This document shows positions 40,492-49,986 of a stretch of DNA of 64,000 nucleotides, piece by piece. How positions within the stretch are numbered: the first letter of the stretch is position 1; each line of letters opens with the position of its first letter. The DNA comes from Psychromonas sp. SP041 (GTDB lineage: Bacteria; Pseudomonadota; Gammaproteobacteria; Enterobacterales; Psychromonadaceae), in assembly GCF_000470315.2 (NCBI RefSeq), contig NZ_CBRF02000022.1:1-64000 (forward strand), written 5' to 3'. A program made the translations under genes and the position numbers. The notes under the pieces are model-generated. The model searched no databases. It was not told the DNA's origin and saw only the letters and a program-made list of their open reading frames with translations.

Positions 40492-41304
40492 TTATAGATT
40501 ACAAAAGCTTAATTGTGTAAATCCATAGTCAATGAAGCGTTTGTGTAAAGCAGATAAATACGTTTGATTAGCAAATGTTTGAGTATAAAAAGCTTGATGG
40601 CTTTGTAATGCTAAATCACCTACCTCTTTTTCAAGCTTTAATAACTTTTGTACTCTCAGTGCAATTGCCTTACCAGAATCCACTAAACAAATAGAACGTG
40701 TAAAACACGCTGATATTTCTTGTTTAAGTAAAGGAAAATGCGTGCAACCTAAGACTAATGTGTCAGGCATATTTTTTTCATCTTTAATCCAAGGTGCCAA
40801 TATTGCTTCAAAATCACTTTGCAGTAACGTTTTTCCCATTAACTTATCTTCGGCTAACTTAACCAATTTCGTAGAACCAATGCGCAGCACCGTTTTATCA
40901 GCGGCAAATTCATTGATCAAAGCAGTGGTATAAACGCGCTCAATAGTGCCTGGTGTTGCTAATAATCCAATGATATTGTTATTAGTGACTAAGGTAGCCG
41001 GTTTAATCGCAGGAACGACACCAACAATGGGAATAGAAAAATGTTGACGCAAATCTTCAAGAGCAATGGTACTCGCTGAGTTACAAGCGATCACAATCAT
41101 ATCTGTGGGGTATTCTTTTATAAAATCAGCAAGTAATTGTGTAATGCGTTTAATGAGCTTTTCTCTTGATAGCTCACCGTAAGGAAAATAAGCATTATCA
41201 AACAAATAATGACATTTGATGGTTGGATTAACGTTAATAATCTGTTCATAAACCGATAAGCCCCCTACTCCAGAATCAAATATAAGCACTCGTTTAGCTG
41301 ACAT
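40492..41304 (-). CDS. murI: Glutamate racemase
   Basis: Cofactor-independent racemase that supplies D-glutamate for peptidoglycan. 270 residues. The two catalytic cysteines lie in VIACNSAST and LGCTHFPLL; substrate loop IFDSGVGGLSVYEQI is at the N terminus. Divergent from trmA, an arrangement also seen in Vibrio and E. coli (trmA-btuB-murI region). Confidence 0.96.
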   Translation of the reverse strand: MSAKRVLIFDSGVGGLSVYEQIINVNPTIKCHYLFDNAYFPYGELSREKLIKRITQLLADFIKEYPTDMIVIACNSASTIALEDLRQHFSIPIVGVVPAIKPATLVTNNNIIGLLATPGTIERVYTTALINEFAADKTVLRIGSTKLVKLAEDKLMGKTLLQSDFEAILAPWIKDEKNMPDTLVLGCTHFPLLKQEISACFTRSICLVDSGKAIALRVQKLLKLEKEVGDLALQSHQAFYTQTFANQTYLSALHKRFIDYGFTQLSFCNL

Positions 41305-41503
41305 ATCACTGCTTCCTCAATAAAAAAAGTATTTTAGCCTGTAATCGAAGGAGAAAGAAATAAAATGATCAACTAGATAGGTACAGAAATACCATGACAT
41401 TCTGTTTTCACTAGCCAAGTTCTACTGCCTGCTTTAGAATGCCCCTCCATTTATATGCTATTGATTGAATAGTGACATACAGATTTAGAATACAGAGGTA
41501 ATA

Positions 41504-42607
41504 ATGAGCTTAGAATTTGTTGATCCGGACAATTATGAATCACAATTAGACGCTAAAAAAGAGCAATTTACACAACTCTTTTCAACCTTTGAACTACCTG
41601 AATTAGATTGTTTTGCTTCAGAAAAACAACATTACCGTATGCGTAGTCAGTTTCGTGTTTGGCATGAAGATGAAGATCTGTATTTTTACATGACTAATCA
41701 AGAGACGCGTCAGCGTATTCGTGTTGAGCAATTCTTACCAGCAAGCACCTTAATTAATAAATTAATGCCAATGTTAGTTGAAGAGTTAAAAGTCTCTCCT
41801 ATTCTACGTTTTAAACTATTCCAAGCTAACTTCCTATCGAGTTTAAGTGGCGAAATCATGGTTAGCTTGCTTTATCACAAAGTATTAGATGACGAATGGT
41901 TAACTGCAATAAAAGCCTTAAAAGAACGTTTATCTGAACACTTCACCATCAATATCATTGGCCGAGCAAGACGTCAGAAGTTTATTGTTGATAATGATTT
42001 CGTGATTGAAAAGCTAGAGGTTGATGGACAACAATTAATCTATCAGCAAGTTGAAAATAGTTTTACACAACCGAATGCTAAAGTGTCTGTCGATATGTTG
42101 GAATGGGCCATTGATTGTACGCGTGATAGTGAAGGTGATTTGTTAGAGCTGTATTGTGGTAACGGTAACTTCTCGTTAGCGCTCGCTAAAAACTTTAACC
42201 GCGTGTTAGCAACCGAAGTTTCAACGCCGTCAGTTAATTCTGCACAATTTAATATTGCTGCAAATAACATAGATAACGTAACCATCGTGCGTATGTCCGC
42301 TGAAGAGTTTACACAGGCGATTAATGGTGTTCGTGAGTTTAATCGTTTAAAAGAGAAGAATGTTGAGTTATCTAGCTACCAATGCAACACTATTTTTGTT
42401 GATCCACCGCGTGCAGGCTTAGATGACGATACAGTTAAAATGGTACAGCAGTACGAGAATATAATGTACATCAGCTGTAACCCTGAAACATTAAAAGATA
42501 ACCTAGAAGTCTTTACTCAAACGCATGACATTAAGAAGTTTTCTCTGTTTGATCAATTCCCTTACACACACCACACTGAAGCGGGTGTATTCTTAGTAAG
42601 AAAATAA
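41504..42607 (+). CDS. trmA: tRNA (uracil-5-)-methyltransferase
   Basis: Methylates U54 of tRNA to ribothymidine using SAM. 367 residues (E. coli 366). SAM site [16 protein letters not shown], motif [10 protein letters not shown], nucleophile Cys in YISCNPETL, and general-base Glu in [21 protein letters not shown] precedes the ATG. Confidence 0.97.
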   Translation: MSLEFVDPDNYESQLDAKKEQFTQLFSTFELPELDCFASEKQHYRMRSQFRVWHEDEDLYFYMTNQETRQRIRVEQFLPASTLINKLMPMLVEELKVSPILRFKLFQANFLSSLSGEIMVSLLYHKVLDDEWLTAIKALKERLSEHFTINIIGRARRQKFIVDNDFVIEKLEVDGQQLIYQQVENSFTQPNAKVSVDMLEWAIDCTRDSEGDLLELYCGNGNFSLALAKNFNRVLATEVSTPSVNSAQFNIAANNIDNVTIVRMSAEEFTQAINGVREFNRLKEKNVELSSYQCNTIFVDPPRAGLDDDTVKMVQQYENIMYISCNPETLKDNLEVFTQTHDIKKFSLFDQFPYTHHTEAGVFLVRK

Positions 42608-42631
42608 AGCGCTAATATCAAGTGCCCATAC

Positions 42632-42683
42632 TTAGTATTAGTATTTAGTATTTAGTATTTAGTGCTTAGTGCTTAGTGCTTAG
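42632..42683. repeat. 7-bp tandem repeats TTAGTAT / TTAGTGC
   Basis: A run of about seven units changes from TTAGTAT to TTAGTGC part way along. It lies in the non-coding gap after trmA. Confidence 0.8.
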
Positions 42684-42702
42684 GTAAACAATATAGCTAA
42701 AC

Positions 42703-42742
42703 AAAAAAAGAGCTCAATATGCAAATATTGAGCTCTTTTTTT
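42703..42742. terminator. Bidirectional terminator after trmA
   Basis: AAAAAAAGAGCTCAATAT pairs perfectly with ATATTGAGCTCTTTTTTT. It separates trmA from the convergent hydrolase gene and can serve both. Confidence 0.93.
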
Positions 42743-42811
42743 AACACTTAATTAAATATAACGTCATGAAATAAGTGTCGTTCAGTTTCTAGGACTACAA
42801 AGCTATATCGC

Positions 42812-43753
42812 TTAGCTCGTCGCTAAATGCTTATTAAAGAAGTCGATGCTTCTATCCCATGCTAGGTCAGCCATGGTTGGTACATAACGCGCTGTCGAAT
42901 CATTATGGAAGCCATGATTGGCTTTTTCATACATAAACATTTCGTAATCAACATTATATTTTTTCAAATCAGCTTCATATTCAGGCCAATACGCATTAAC
43001 TCTTTTATCAAGCTCAGCTAATTGAATTAATAACGGTGCTTTAATATTTTTTCTTAACTCTGAAGCGGCTGGAGTACCGTAAAATGGGACGCCTGCATCT
43101 AATGTTTCAGGTACCGTTGCGGCTAGCATGTTAACAATATAGCCACCAAAACAGAAACCAACCGCCCCTAGCTTGCCGTTACTTTGTGGATGCTCTTTCA
43201 AAAATGATGCTGCCGCAATAAAGTCTTGTTCAATTTTGACTTTATCAAGTGACTTCTGCATCACTTTACCTTCGTCATCATTACCTGGATAGCCACCTAG
43301 TGGATACAAGGCATCAGGTGCAAATGCGATAAATCCAGCTTTCGCTAAACGACGCGCTACGTCTTTAATGTAAGGGTTTAAACCACGGTTTTCATGAATA
43401 ACTAATACAACAGGTAGTTTACCATCCACTTTTTTAGGTGTTACAAAATACCCTTGTCCTTCACCATGGCCTTGTGGCGATGAGAACTTTTCATAGGTTG
43501 CAGTAATATCAGCATCATTAAATGAAATTTGCTCCGCTAATGCATAGTTAGGAGATAAAGCAGTAGAAAGTGTGGCTAAAGTAATACCTGCTCCAGCAAT
43601 GCCCGCAAGCCTTCTCAAAAAGGTACGTCGATCAATATCTCCATGTGCATATTCATCGTACCAATCAAAAGCTTCTTGAGGAATTTGCACTGTATTTTGT
43701 TCTTCTGTTCCTGATGTTAACTGCGGTGATTGTTGCTGCATAGGGTTAGTCAT
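42812..43753 (-). CDS. Dienelactone hydrolase family protein, Tat-exported (YghX-like)
   Basis: Alpha/beta hydrolase of the dienelactone type. I use ATG 43753 (MTNPMQQQSP, 313 residues); the much longer upstream frame is hydrophobic noise. DWYDEYAHGDIDRRTFLRRLAGIAGAGI (about 30-58) holds a twin-arginine signal, so export to the periplasm is likely. Then HENRGLNPYIKDVARRLAKAGFIAFAPD, nucleophile Cys in AVGFCFGGY, Asp in AELDKRVN and His in KANHGFHND form the Cys-Asp-His triad. This layout matches E. coli YghX closely. Natural substrate unknown. Confidence 0.9.
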   Translation of the reverse strand: MTNPMQQQSPQLTSGTEEQNTVQIPQEAFDWYDEYAHGDIDRRTFLRRLAGIAGAGITLATLSTALSPNYALAEQISFNDADITATYEKFSSPQGHGEGQGYFVTPKKVDGKLPVVLVIHENRGLNPYIKDVARRLAKAGFIAFAPDALYPLGGYPGNDDEGKVMQKSLDKVKIEQDFIAAASFLKEHPQSNGKLGAVGFCFGGYIVNMLAATVPETLDAGVPFYGTPAASELRKNIKAPLLIQLAELDKRVNAYWPEYEADLKKYNVDYEMFMYEKANHGFHNDSTARYVPTMADLAWDRSIDFFNKHLATS

Positions 43754-44169
43754 ATTCACACTCTCATTATTAAACGTTACGGACATTATTGAAATGCTAT
43801 GGAAAACAAAAAAACGATCGTTCAAAAGATAACTATTTTTTAAACAACTGTAAATCAAATAATAACCATTAAAATAATAAGTGAAATTAACATATAGAAC
43901 AAAAAACATTATTAATTATCTTTGAAGATGGCTATTTATATGGGGTTTTAGAAGATAAAAAAATAACAGGAATAGTAATAAGACATATTCAAAAGAGACT
44001 AATTAGCTTGAATATGTGATCTAAACCTTGTGTAGAGCAATTAAATTTGAGGAAGAAATAGTTGTAAATGGTGATTATTTTTACAACGTTGATAATAAAG
44101 TAGCAGTAGAGTTGATAGTAAAATTAATCGTACAAAAATGGGTTATTTTAACTAATAAAATGAGAACGT
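43754..44169. other. Intergenic region with possible gene remnants
   Basis: 416 bases. Two stop-free stretches on the plus strand, 43891-44019 (contains EDGYLYGVLEDKKITGIV) and 44028-44186 (contains EEIVVNGDYFYNVDNKVA), are in different frames and lack ATG starts. They may be pieces of a decayed gene or chance in AT-rich DNA. Confidence 0.3.
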
Positions 44170-45030
44170 CTATTTATTGCCATTAGTATTAATCGCTTTA
44201 ATATAAGATCCAACAACAGTGACATCATATTGCGCTTGTATTTCTGTTAGTGCAGCAGAGATATGTGCATCTTCTTGGTGCCCATCAATATCAATAAAAA
44301 AGTGATAATTACCAATTTGAGAACGCGTAGGACGCGACATAATCGAGGTTAAATTCACTTTTTGTAATGCAAAAGCACTCACAATATTGCCTAGTACACC
44401 GGGACAATCTTGTTTGTTATTAACAACTAACGTGGTTTTATACTCTTTACCTTGAATACGCGCTTGTGGTGTTTCTGAAAGGACTAAAAAACGCGTCTGG
44501 TTATTCCTATAATTAGTAACATCATTATCAATGAGCTTGGCATCATTAGCATGTGACAATGCATGTTGCGGAATAATCGCTCCTGCTGTTTTGCCTTTTT
44601 TCTGTGCTAATACCAAAGACTCAATATTGCTTTGTGTCATGTGGATCTGCACACCTTCCAAACCGTTAATGAACTCAGAACATTGTCCGTGGGCAACAAA
44701 CTGAACATATAAGTCAGTTAGCTCTGATAGCTGCTCACAAAAACCAACAAATGAAAATTGAATAGGTAATAGTAACTCAGAGATCACTGATAACTTAGTA
44801 TCAAGTAGTTGATCTAGTACGACTTGTACATAACCTTCCGATAAATTCTCAATCGGTAGTACGCCTAATTGGCAATCTTTACCAATGGCTTCAAAGGTTT
44901 GTGACAACGTTGCATAGTATTGAATATGTGTTGTTTGTAGCGGCTCTTTAGCTTGTATAGCTTGAATGTATTGCTTAGTTGCGAGATCAGAGAATGTATC
45001 TTTAGGGCCAAGCGTTGCAATGTTAAGCAT
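44170..45030 (-). CDS. pheA: Prephenate dehydratase, monofunctional
   Basis: Converts prephenate to phenylpyruvate for phenylalanine synthesis. 286 residues without a chorismate mutase domain. Catalytic TRF motif in NNQTRFLVL (about 180), GVLPIENLSEGYV near 57-69, and a C-terminal ACT domain with the feedback site MSRPTRSQIGNYHFFIDIDG. It lies 75 bases after rpoH, past rpoH's terminator. No phenylalanine-rich leader peptide is seen. Confidence 0.93.
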   Translation of the reverse strand: MLNIATLGPKDTFSDLATKQYIQAIQAKEPLQTTHIQYYATLSQTFEAIGKDCQLGVLPIENLSEGYVQVVLDQLLDTKLSVISELLLPIQFSFVGFCEQLSELTDLYVQFVAHGQCSEFINGLEGVQIHMTQSNIESLVLAQKKGKTAGAIIPQHALSHANDAKLIDNDVTNYRNNQTRFLVLSETPQARIQGKEYKTTLVVNNKQDCPGVLGNIVSAFALQKVNLTSIMSRPTRSQIGNYHFFIDIDGHQEDAHISAALTEIQAQYDVTVVGSYIKAINTNGNK

Positions 45031-45062
45031 AAAGTACCGAGTTGATGTGTTATAGAAAGGAA

Positions 45063-45089
45063 TAAAAAAGGTGAGCTAAAGCTCACCTA
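45063..45089 (-). terminator. Terminator of rpoH
   Basis: On the minus strand AGGTGAGCT pairs with AGCTCACCT, followed by TTTTTTATT. It lies 17 bases past the rpoH stop. Confidence 0.88.
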
Positions 45090-45105
45090 ATCAAATTGTT
45101 ACTCG

Positions 45106-45954
45106 TTAGAAATCCATATTGGTCTTGAGTTTCTTCAATGCGTTAGCTTCTAACTGGCGAACACGTTCTGCTGAAATACCATAACGATCAGCTAAATCAT
45201 GTAACGTCGCTTTAGGTTCACTTAACCAACGAGAACTTAAAATATCTTGGCTACGTGCATCTAATGTTGATAACGCAGAATACAGTTTATTTTTAGTATG
45301 AGACTCTGTGTTTTCTTGCTCAATTTGCGTTTCTACACTTGCGCTTTTGTCTTCAAGATAATGCATTGGTGCGAAATTGTTATCGTCATCATCATTAACA
45401 CTTAAATCAAATGAATGATCCTGTGCATTTAAACGCGATTCCATTTCAAGTACATCTTTAGTACTTACATTTAAGTCTTCTGCTACCGCTTCAACTTCTT
45501 CTTTTTTAAACCAGCCTAAACGTTTTTTAGATTTACGAAGGTTAAAGAACAATTTACGTTGTGCTTTAGTGGTTGCAATTTTAACTACGCGCCAGTTACG
45601 AATAACGTACTCATGAATTTCAGCTTTAATCCAATGCACAGCAAAAGATACAAGACGCACACCCACAGTTGGGTCAAAGCGTTTAACTGCTTTCATTAAG
45701 CCTACGTTACCTTCTTGAATTAAATCAGCTTGTGCTAGACCATAACCGGCATAGCTTTTAGCAATGTAAGCCACAAAACGAAGATGTGACATGACTAACT
45801 TTTTAGCTGCTTCTAAATCACCTTGGTAAAATAGACGCTCTGCTAACTCTTGTTCTTCTTCAGCGCTTAGCTTTGAGAATGAGTTTACAGATTGAACATA
45901 GGCTCCAATACTTCCTTGAGGAACGATACTCATTGAATTTATTGTTTCACTCAT
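45106..45954 (-). CDS. rpoH: RNA polymerase sigma factor RpoH (sigma-32)
   Basis: Heat-shock sigma factor. 282 residues (E. coli 284). Region 2 reads [46 protein letters not shown]...[14 protein letters not shown]; the RpoH-specific box is [14 protein letters not shown]; region 4.2 helix is [26 protein letters not shown]. Located by ftsX and a PanM-like gene, as in enterics. Confidence 0.98.
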   Translation of the reverse strand: MSETINSMSIVPQGSIGAYVQSVNSFSKLSAEEEQELAERLFYQGDLEAAKKLVMSHLRFVAYIAKSYAGYGLAQADLIQEGNVGLMKAVKRFDPTVGVRLVSFAVHWIKAEIHEYVIRNWRVVKIATTKAQRKLFFNLRKSKKRLGWFKKEEVEAVAEDLNVSTKDVLEMESRLNAQDHSFDLSVNDDDDNNFAPMHYLEDKSASVETQIEQENTESHTKNKLYSALSTLDARSQDILSSRWLSEPKATLHDLADRYGISAERVRQLEANALKKLKTNMDF

Positions 45955-46067
45955 GATTCACCTTTGAAATACTTTAGGTTTAGATAATAGATGTTTTCTT
46001 AAAAAGATAACAATTTATTATACAGTAGCAAACACAAAAGAAAAATACATTAACCAATGTAATAAAG

Positions 46068-46388
46068 TTAACTGGCTATCAAAAAATTCAAATAGCATTT
46101 TCTTTCAAGTTTACGTTTTACATAACGAGATAACCAGTATTGCCCTAATACATGATGTTGAAAAATATCTCGGAAATGTAAAGAATTAATACGCATAATC
46201 TGACCTTCATACAGGTCAAAAGTTCCATAGGCAATCAATCGACCATCAACCCGAATGACAAGGATTTCCTTACAGTCGGCAGTTAGCTCAATTAGCTTCA
46301 TTTCTTTTTGGAAAGCCATTTGTTCTTGAATAAGTGCTTGGCAAGTAGGCGACGAGATTGGTAACAACTTAATATCAACAATTTTCAT
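46068..46388 (-). CDS. PanM/PanZ-like GNAT-fold protein, degenerate
   Basis: 106 residues from ATG 46388, which has AGGTG 5 bases before it; a longer frame to 46466 lacks support. RLIAYGTFDLYEGQIMRINSLHFRDI...VLGQYWLSRYVKRK aligns by eye with E. coli PanM (RLLAAVRVTL...DSLRVREV...GVGQYLLEEVLR), and panM is also near rpoH in E. coli. PanM activates aspartate decarboxylase PanD in pantothenate synthesis. The acetyl-CoA loop RRRGVG is QHHVLG here and the C terminus is short, so ligand sensing may be lost. The homology is inferred from short similarity and position. Confidence 0.55.
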   Translation of the reverse strand: MKIVDIKLLPISSPTCQALIQEQMAFQKEMKLIELTADCKEILVIRVDGRLIAYGTFDLYEGQIMRINSLHFRDIFQHHVLGQYWLSRYVKRKLERKCYLNFLIAS

Positions 46389-46449
46389 AAAACACCTGAA
46401 ATCAAATCTTCTCAAGAAATCCCCGTGAAGTAGATCACATAATACATGC

Positions 46450-46479
46450 AAAAAAAAAGAGATCAAGGTTGATCTCTTT
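46450..46479 (-). terminator. Terminator of the ftsYEX operon
   Basis: AAAGAGATCA and TGATCTCTTT pair perfectly around AGGT; on the minus strand a run of T follows. It lies 63 bases past the ftsX stop. Confidence 0.88.
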
Positions 46480-46541
46480 AATTTATAAGTGCATAGGCTT
46501 AGCTATGACTTATTCAAATATTATTTAATGAAGTGTTTAAA

Positions 46542-47531
46542 TTACTTTGGTTCTATTGTAACAAGGTATTGTTTCACTGAGATGAACGAAGCAATTAAAC
46601 CTAATAATGCACTCGTTACCAACAATATAATTGTTCCATCAAAACTGAGTGATATAAGTTCAAAGTTAGCTTGATAAAGTCCCGTTAAATTCATCACGCC
46701 AGACTCTAACCAAATCACCAGCACAAAAGAAAATAACCAAGCAATAACACCTCCTAAGAATCCATACCAAGCCCCTATATATAAATAAGGTAATTGAATA
46801 AAGCTATTGGTTGCCCCTACTAACTTTAAGACTTCAATTTCGGCGCGTTGGTTAAGAATATTCAAACGAATAGTATTACTAACGATCAGAAGCACTGAAA
46901 GTAATAATAAAGTAGCAATACCTATCACTACATCAACAACTAGATAGAATATAGCTTGTAATTTTTCTATCCAATCAATATCAACTCGTACTAAATCAAT
47001 GTCTTGTTCACGCTCTAATTTAGCGACCAATAGCTTACTACCAGCAGTATTCATCGCGCCTTTAACTGGTACAACAACCAGTACTGCAGGTAATGGGTTT
47101 TCGTCTAAATAGTTTAATGCCTTTGAAAAACCAGACATTTCTTTAAACTCCTCCAATGCTTGATGGCGAGAAATATAAGTAACGGTTTCAATATCTTTAT
47201 ATAAACCCAGTTTATTGATCAGTACTTGCACTCTTTCTTCTGAAATATCTTTTTTCAAAAACAAGCTAACTTCTGAAGCACTATCCCATTGCCCACTAAC
47301 ACGTTCTACGTTCTTATAAACAACGTGAAAGACAGTCGGTAGTGAAAGTGCAATACCGAGTACTAAAATGGTCATTAAGGTAGCAAAAGGTGTTTTCCAT
47401 AGCTCAAAAAAGCTGCTTGAAAGTTGATGAACATGCTGACTAAGTGACGCTTTAACTCGAGCCAAAAAAGAGACTTTATTAATTTTTGGAGAGCCTGATA
47501 GCTTTCTTTTTGCACCCATTGAATTACTCAT
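46542..47531 (-). CDS. ftsX: Cell division protein FtsX
   Basis: Permease-like partner of FtsE, acting at the divisome to regulate peptidoglycan hydrolases. 329 residues. A cytosolic N terminus, first membrane segment about 55-75 (PFATLMTILVLGIALSLPTVFHVV), an external loop (about 80-185), then three more segments (VVDVVIGIATLLLLSVLLIV, YIGAWYGFLGGVIAWLFSFVLVIWL, ILLVTSALLGLIASFI). It overlaps ftsE by 8 bases. Confidence 0.97.
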   Translation of the reverse strand: MSNSMGAKRKLSGSPKINKVSFLARVKASLSQHVHQLSSSFFELWKTPFATLMTILVLGIALSLPTVFHVVYKNVERVSGQWDSASEVSLFLKKDISEERVQVLINKLGLYKDIETVTYISRHQALEEFKEMSGFSKALNYLDENPLPAVLVVVPVKGAMNTAGSKLLVAKLEREQDIDLVRVDIDWIEKLQAIFYLVVDVVIGIATLLLLSVLLIVSNTIRLNILNQRAEIEVLKLVGATNSFIQLPYLYIGAWYGFLGGVIAWLFSFVLVIWLESGVMNLTGLYQANFELISLSFDGTIILLVTSALLGLIASFISVKQYLVTIEPK

Positions 47532-48204
47532 TACGTTCCCTTAATAAGCCATCATTAATCATATCGCCTTCACGCAACGTCAATGTGCGATAACGCATTT
47601 TTGCAATCAGACCTAAATCATGTGTCGCGATCAATACTGACATACCAAATTGATTTAACGATTCAAATAAACTCAAAATCTCTAATGATAATTTTGGATC
47701 TAAGTTACCTGTCGGTTCATCCGCTAATAATAGTGGAGGTTGATTAATGATTGCACGCGCAATACCAACACGTTGTTGCTCACCACCCGATAAATTAATA
47801 GGGAAAGAATGTTCTTTACCTGTTAACCCTACTTTATCTAATGCAGCTAAACTACGACGTCTTATTTCAAAGCTGCTATAGCCTTCAATCAATAAAGGTA
47901 AGCCTACATTATCAAGCACCGTACGGTTCATTAATAAACGATGATCTTGAAAGATCATACCGATATGGCGACGTAAGTAAGGAATATCATCACCTTTAAT
48001 ATGGCTGATATCATTACCGTTTAAAACAATGCGACCTGTTGTTGGGCGTTCCATTAAACTAACTAATTTTAATAGTGTACTTTTACCAGAGCCTGAGTGA
48101 CCTGTTAAAAAAGCCATTTCACCTTGTTTTAAATGAAAATCTACTTTATTTAAAGCGATTTGATTATCGCCATAAATTTTGCTGACTTCTTCAAATAATA
48201 TCAT
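47524..48204 (-). CDS. ftsE: Cell division ATP-binding protein FtsE
   Basis: ABC-type ATPase of the FtsEX complex. 226 residues with Walker A GHSGSGKST, Q-loop MIFQDHRLL, signature LSGGEQQR, Walker B LLLADEPTGNLD and switch His in ATHDLGLI. Second gene of ftsY-ftsE-ftsX, 17 bases after ftsY. Confidence 0.98.
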   Translation of the reverse strand: MILFEEVSKIYGDNQIALNKVDFHLKQGEMAFLTGHSGSGKSTLLKLVSLMERPTTGRIVLNGNDISHIKGDDIPYLRRHIGMIFQDHRLLMNRTVLDNVGLPLLIEGYSSFEIRRRSLAALDKVGLTGKEHSFPINLSGGEQQRVGIARAIINQPPLLLADEPTGNLDPKLSLEILSLFESLNQFGMSVLIATHDLGLIAKMRYRTLTLREGDMINDGLLRERNE

Positions 48205-48221
48205 TGTCTATTTTTACCTTG

Positions 48222-49889
48222 TTATGATTCATCTTCTTTAGAAAAAAGAGCATCAATAAACTCTTTAGCATTAAACTCTCGTAAATCATCAATGCCTTCA
48301 CCAACGCCGATATAACGAATTGGGAGTTTGAATTGATCAGCGATAGAGAAAATAATACCGCCTTTTGCTGTGCCGTCTAACTTAGTAAATGTAACGCCTG
48401 TTAAACCAACCGCTTCATTAAATAGCTTAACCTGACTAATGGCATTTTGACCTGTGCCAGCATCAATAGTTAACATAATCTCATGTGGTGCAGTAGCATC
48501 TTTTTTGCGCATAATACGCACAACTTTTGCCAGCTCTCCCATTAAATGTTCTTTATTTTGTAGGCGACCAGCAGTATCTGCAATCAATACATCGGCACCA
48601 CGAGCTTGGGCTGCATCCATTGCATCAAACAATACTGATGCACTATCTGCACCTGTTTGTTGAGCAATAACAGGGATATTATTACGGTCACCCCAGACTT
48701 GTAACTGTTCAACAGCAGCGGCACGGAATGTATCACCTGCAGCCAGCATCACTGATTTACCTTCGCTTTGATATTTTTTAGCTAACTTACCAATAGTCGT
48801 GGTTTTACCTACGCCATTAACCCCAACCATTAAAATAACATAAGGTTTTTTAGTTTCGTCTATCACTAAAGGTTGTTCAACTTTTTCTAAGATATCAGAA
48901 AGGTCTTTTTTCAATAACTCATAAAGCACTTCTGCATCTTTTAATTGTTTTCTATCGGCATGATCCGTTAAGTTTTGAATAATACGTAATGTTGTTTCAA
49001 CACCAATATCCGCAACAATAAGCTGCTCTTCTAACTCTTCAAATAAATCATCATCGATTTTTTTACCTTTAAATAAAGATAATAAACCACTACCAATACT
49101 AAGACGTGTTCTTTTTAAACTATGTGCAAAACGAGCGAAAAAACCAAGTTTTTTAGTTTCATCAGTTTCTAATGACTCTTCCGTTTTTTCAGGCTCTTCG
49201 ACCACTGCGGGTGTTAACTCGATCTCAGCTTTAACTTCTTCGTTAAGATCTTGTTCTACTTGTTGGCGTGCAATCTCAGCATTTCGTTGTGCTTCTTGAT
49301 AAGCTGCTCGTGCTTTAGCGGCTTGCTCTTGGGCTTCAAGTTCAGCTTGTTGACGTGCTAATAAATCAGCTTGTTTTTGCGCTTCTTCGACTGCTGCTTT
49401 TTCTTGAGCTGCAAGTTCTGCTTGTTCTTTTGCTAATAAGGCTGCAACTTGTTTAGCCTCTTCAGCGGCTTGCTCTTGGGCAGCTAACTCTGCTTGCTCA
49501 CGAGCGAATATCTCAGCTTGTTTTTGTGCTTCTTCAGCTGCTGCTTTTTCTCGTTCCGCTATTTCGGCCTGCTCACGAGCTTCTAATTCAGCTTGTTTTT
49601 GTGCTTCTTCAGCGGCTGCTATTTCTCGCGCCGCTAATTCTGCTTGCTCACGAGCTTCTAATTCAGCTTGTTTTTGCGCTTCTTCGGCGGCTGCTTTTTC
49701 TCGCGCCGCTATTTCGGCTTGCTCACGAGCTTCTAATTCAGCTTGTTTTTGCGCTTCTTCGGCAGCTACTTTTTCTAGTGCGGCTTCTTTTTCAGCCTGC
49801 TCACGAACTAATAATTCAGCTTTTTCTTGCTCTGTTTCTTTCGCTGGCTTTTTAGAAAACCATGAAAACAATCCTTTCTTCTTAGACAT
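48222..49889 (-). CDS. ftsY: Signal recognition particle receptor FtsY
   Basis: SRP receptor GTPase that docks ribosome-SRP complexes at the inner membrane. 555 residues (E. coli 497). A short basic start MSKKKGLFSWFSKK is followed by a long Glu/Ala/Gln-rich A domain (about 20-235) with 25-residue repeats. The NG domain (about 245-553) has GVNGVGKTTTIGKLA, DTFRAAAVEQL, DTAGRLQNKEHLM, TKLDGTAKGG and GVGEGIDDL. First gene of ftsYEX, divergent from rsmD. Confidence 0.98.
   Translation of the reverse strand: MSKKKGLFSWFSKKPAKETEQEKAELLVREQAEKEAALEKVAAEEAQKQAELEAREQAEIAAREKAAAEEAQKQAELEAREQAELAAREIAAAEEAQKQAELEAREQAEIAEREKAAAEEAQKQAEIFAREQAELAAQEQAAEEAKQVAALLAKEQAELAAQEKAAVEEAQKQADLLARQQAELEAQEQAAKARAAYQEAQRNAEIARQQVEQDLNEEVKAEIELTPAVVEEPEKTEESLETDETKKLGFFARFAHSLKRTRLSIGSGLLSLFKGKKIDDDLFEELEEQLIVADIGVETTLRIIQNLTDHADRKQLKDAEVLYELLKKDLSDILEKVEQPLVIDETKKPYVILMVGVNGVGKTTTIGKLAKKYQSEGKSVMLAAGDTFRAAAVEQLQVWGDRNNIPVIAQQTGADSASVLFDAMDAAQARGADVLIADTAGRLQNKEHLMGELAKVVRIMRKKDATAPHEIMLTIDAGTGQNAISQVKLFNEAVGLTGVTFTKLDGTAKGGIIFSIADQFKLPIRYIGVGEGIDDLREFNAKEFIDALFSKEDES
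49300..49775 (-). repeat. 75-bp in-frame repeats in the FtsY A domain
   Basis: About six units of 25 codons with consensus EAQKQAELEAREQAEIAARE plus KAAAE. The first three or four are nearly identical and the later ones more diverged. Boundaries are approximate. Confidence 0.8.
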
Positions 49890-49986
49890 TAATTAAAAAC
49901 CTTACTAACAACCTGTTTACCCTGCTAAAATAGCAAGCGTATTGAATTGCTATATTAGCACTATTGCTTGCCGGACTAAAAATAAT

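Noticed and set aside
42632-42683. CRISPR-like array
   Set aside because: Units are 7 bases with no spacers; a simple tandem repeat.
43754-43909. N-terminal extension of the dienelactone hydrolase
   Set aside because: The longer frame begins with AT-rich hydrophobic residues unlike the family; the ATG at 43753 fits the YghX-type N terminus.
49526-49855. 109-codon plus-strand frame opposite the FtsY A domain
   Set aside because: Leu-rich shadow of the repeat region; the opposite frame is a certain gene.
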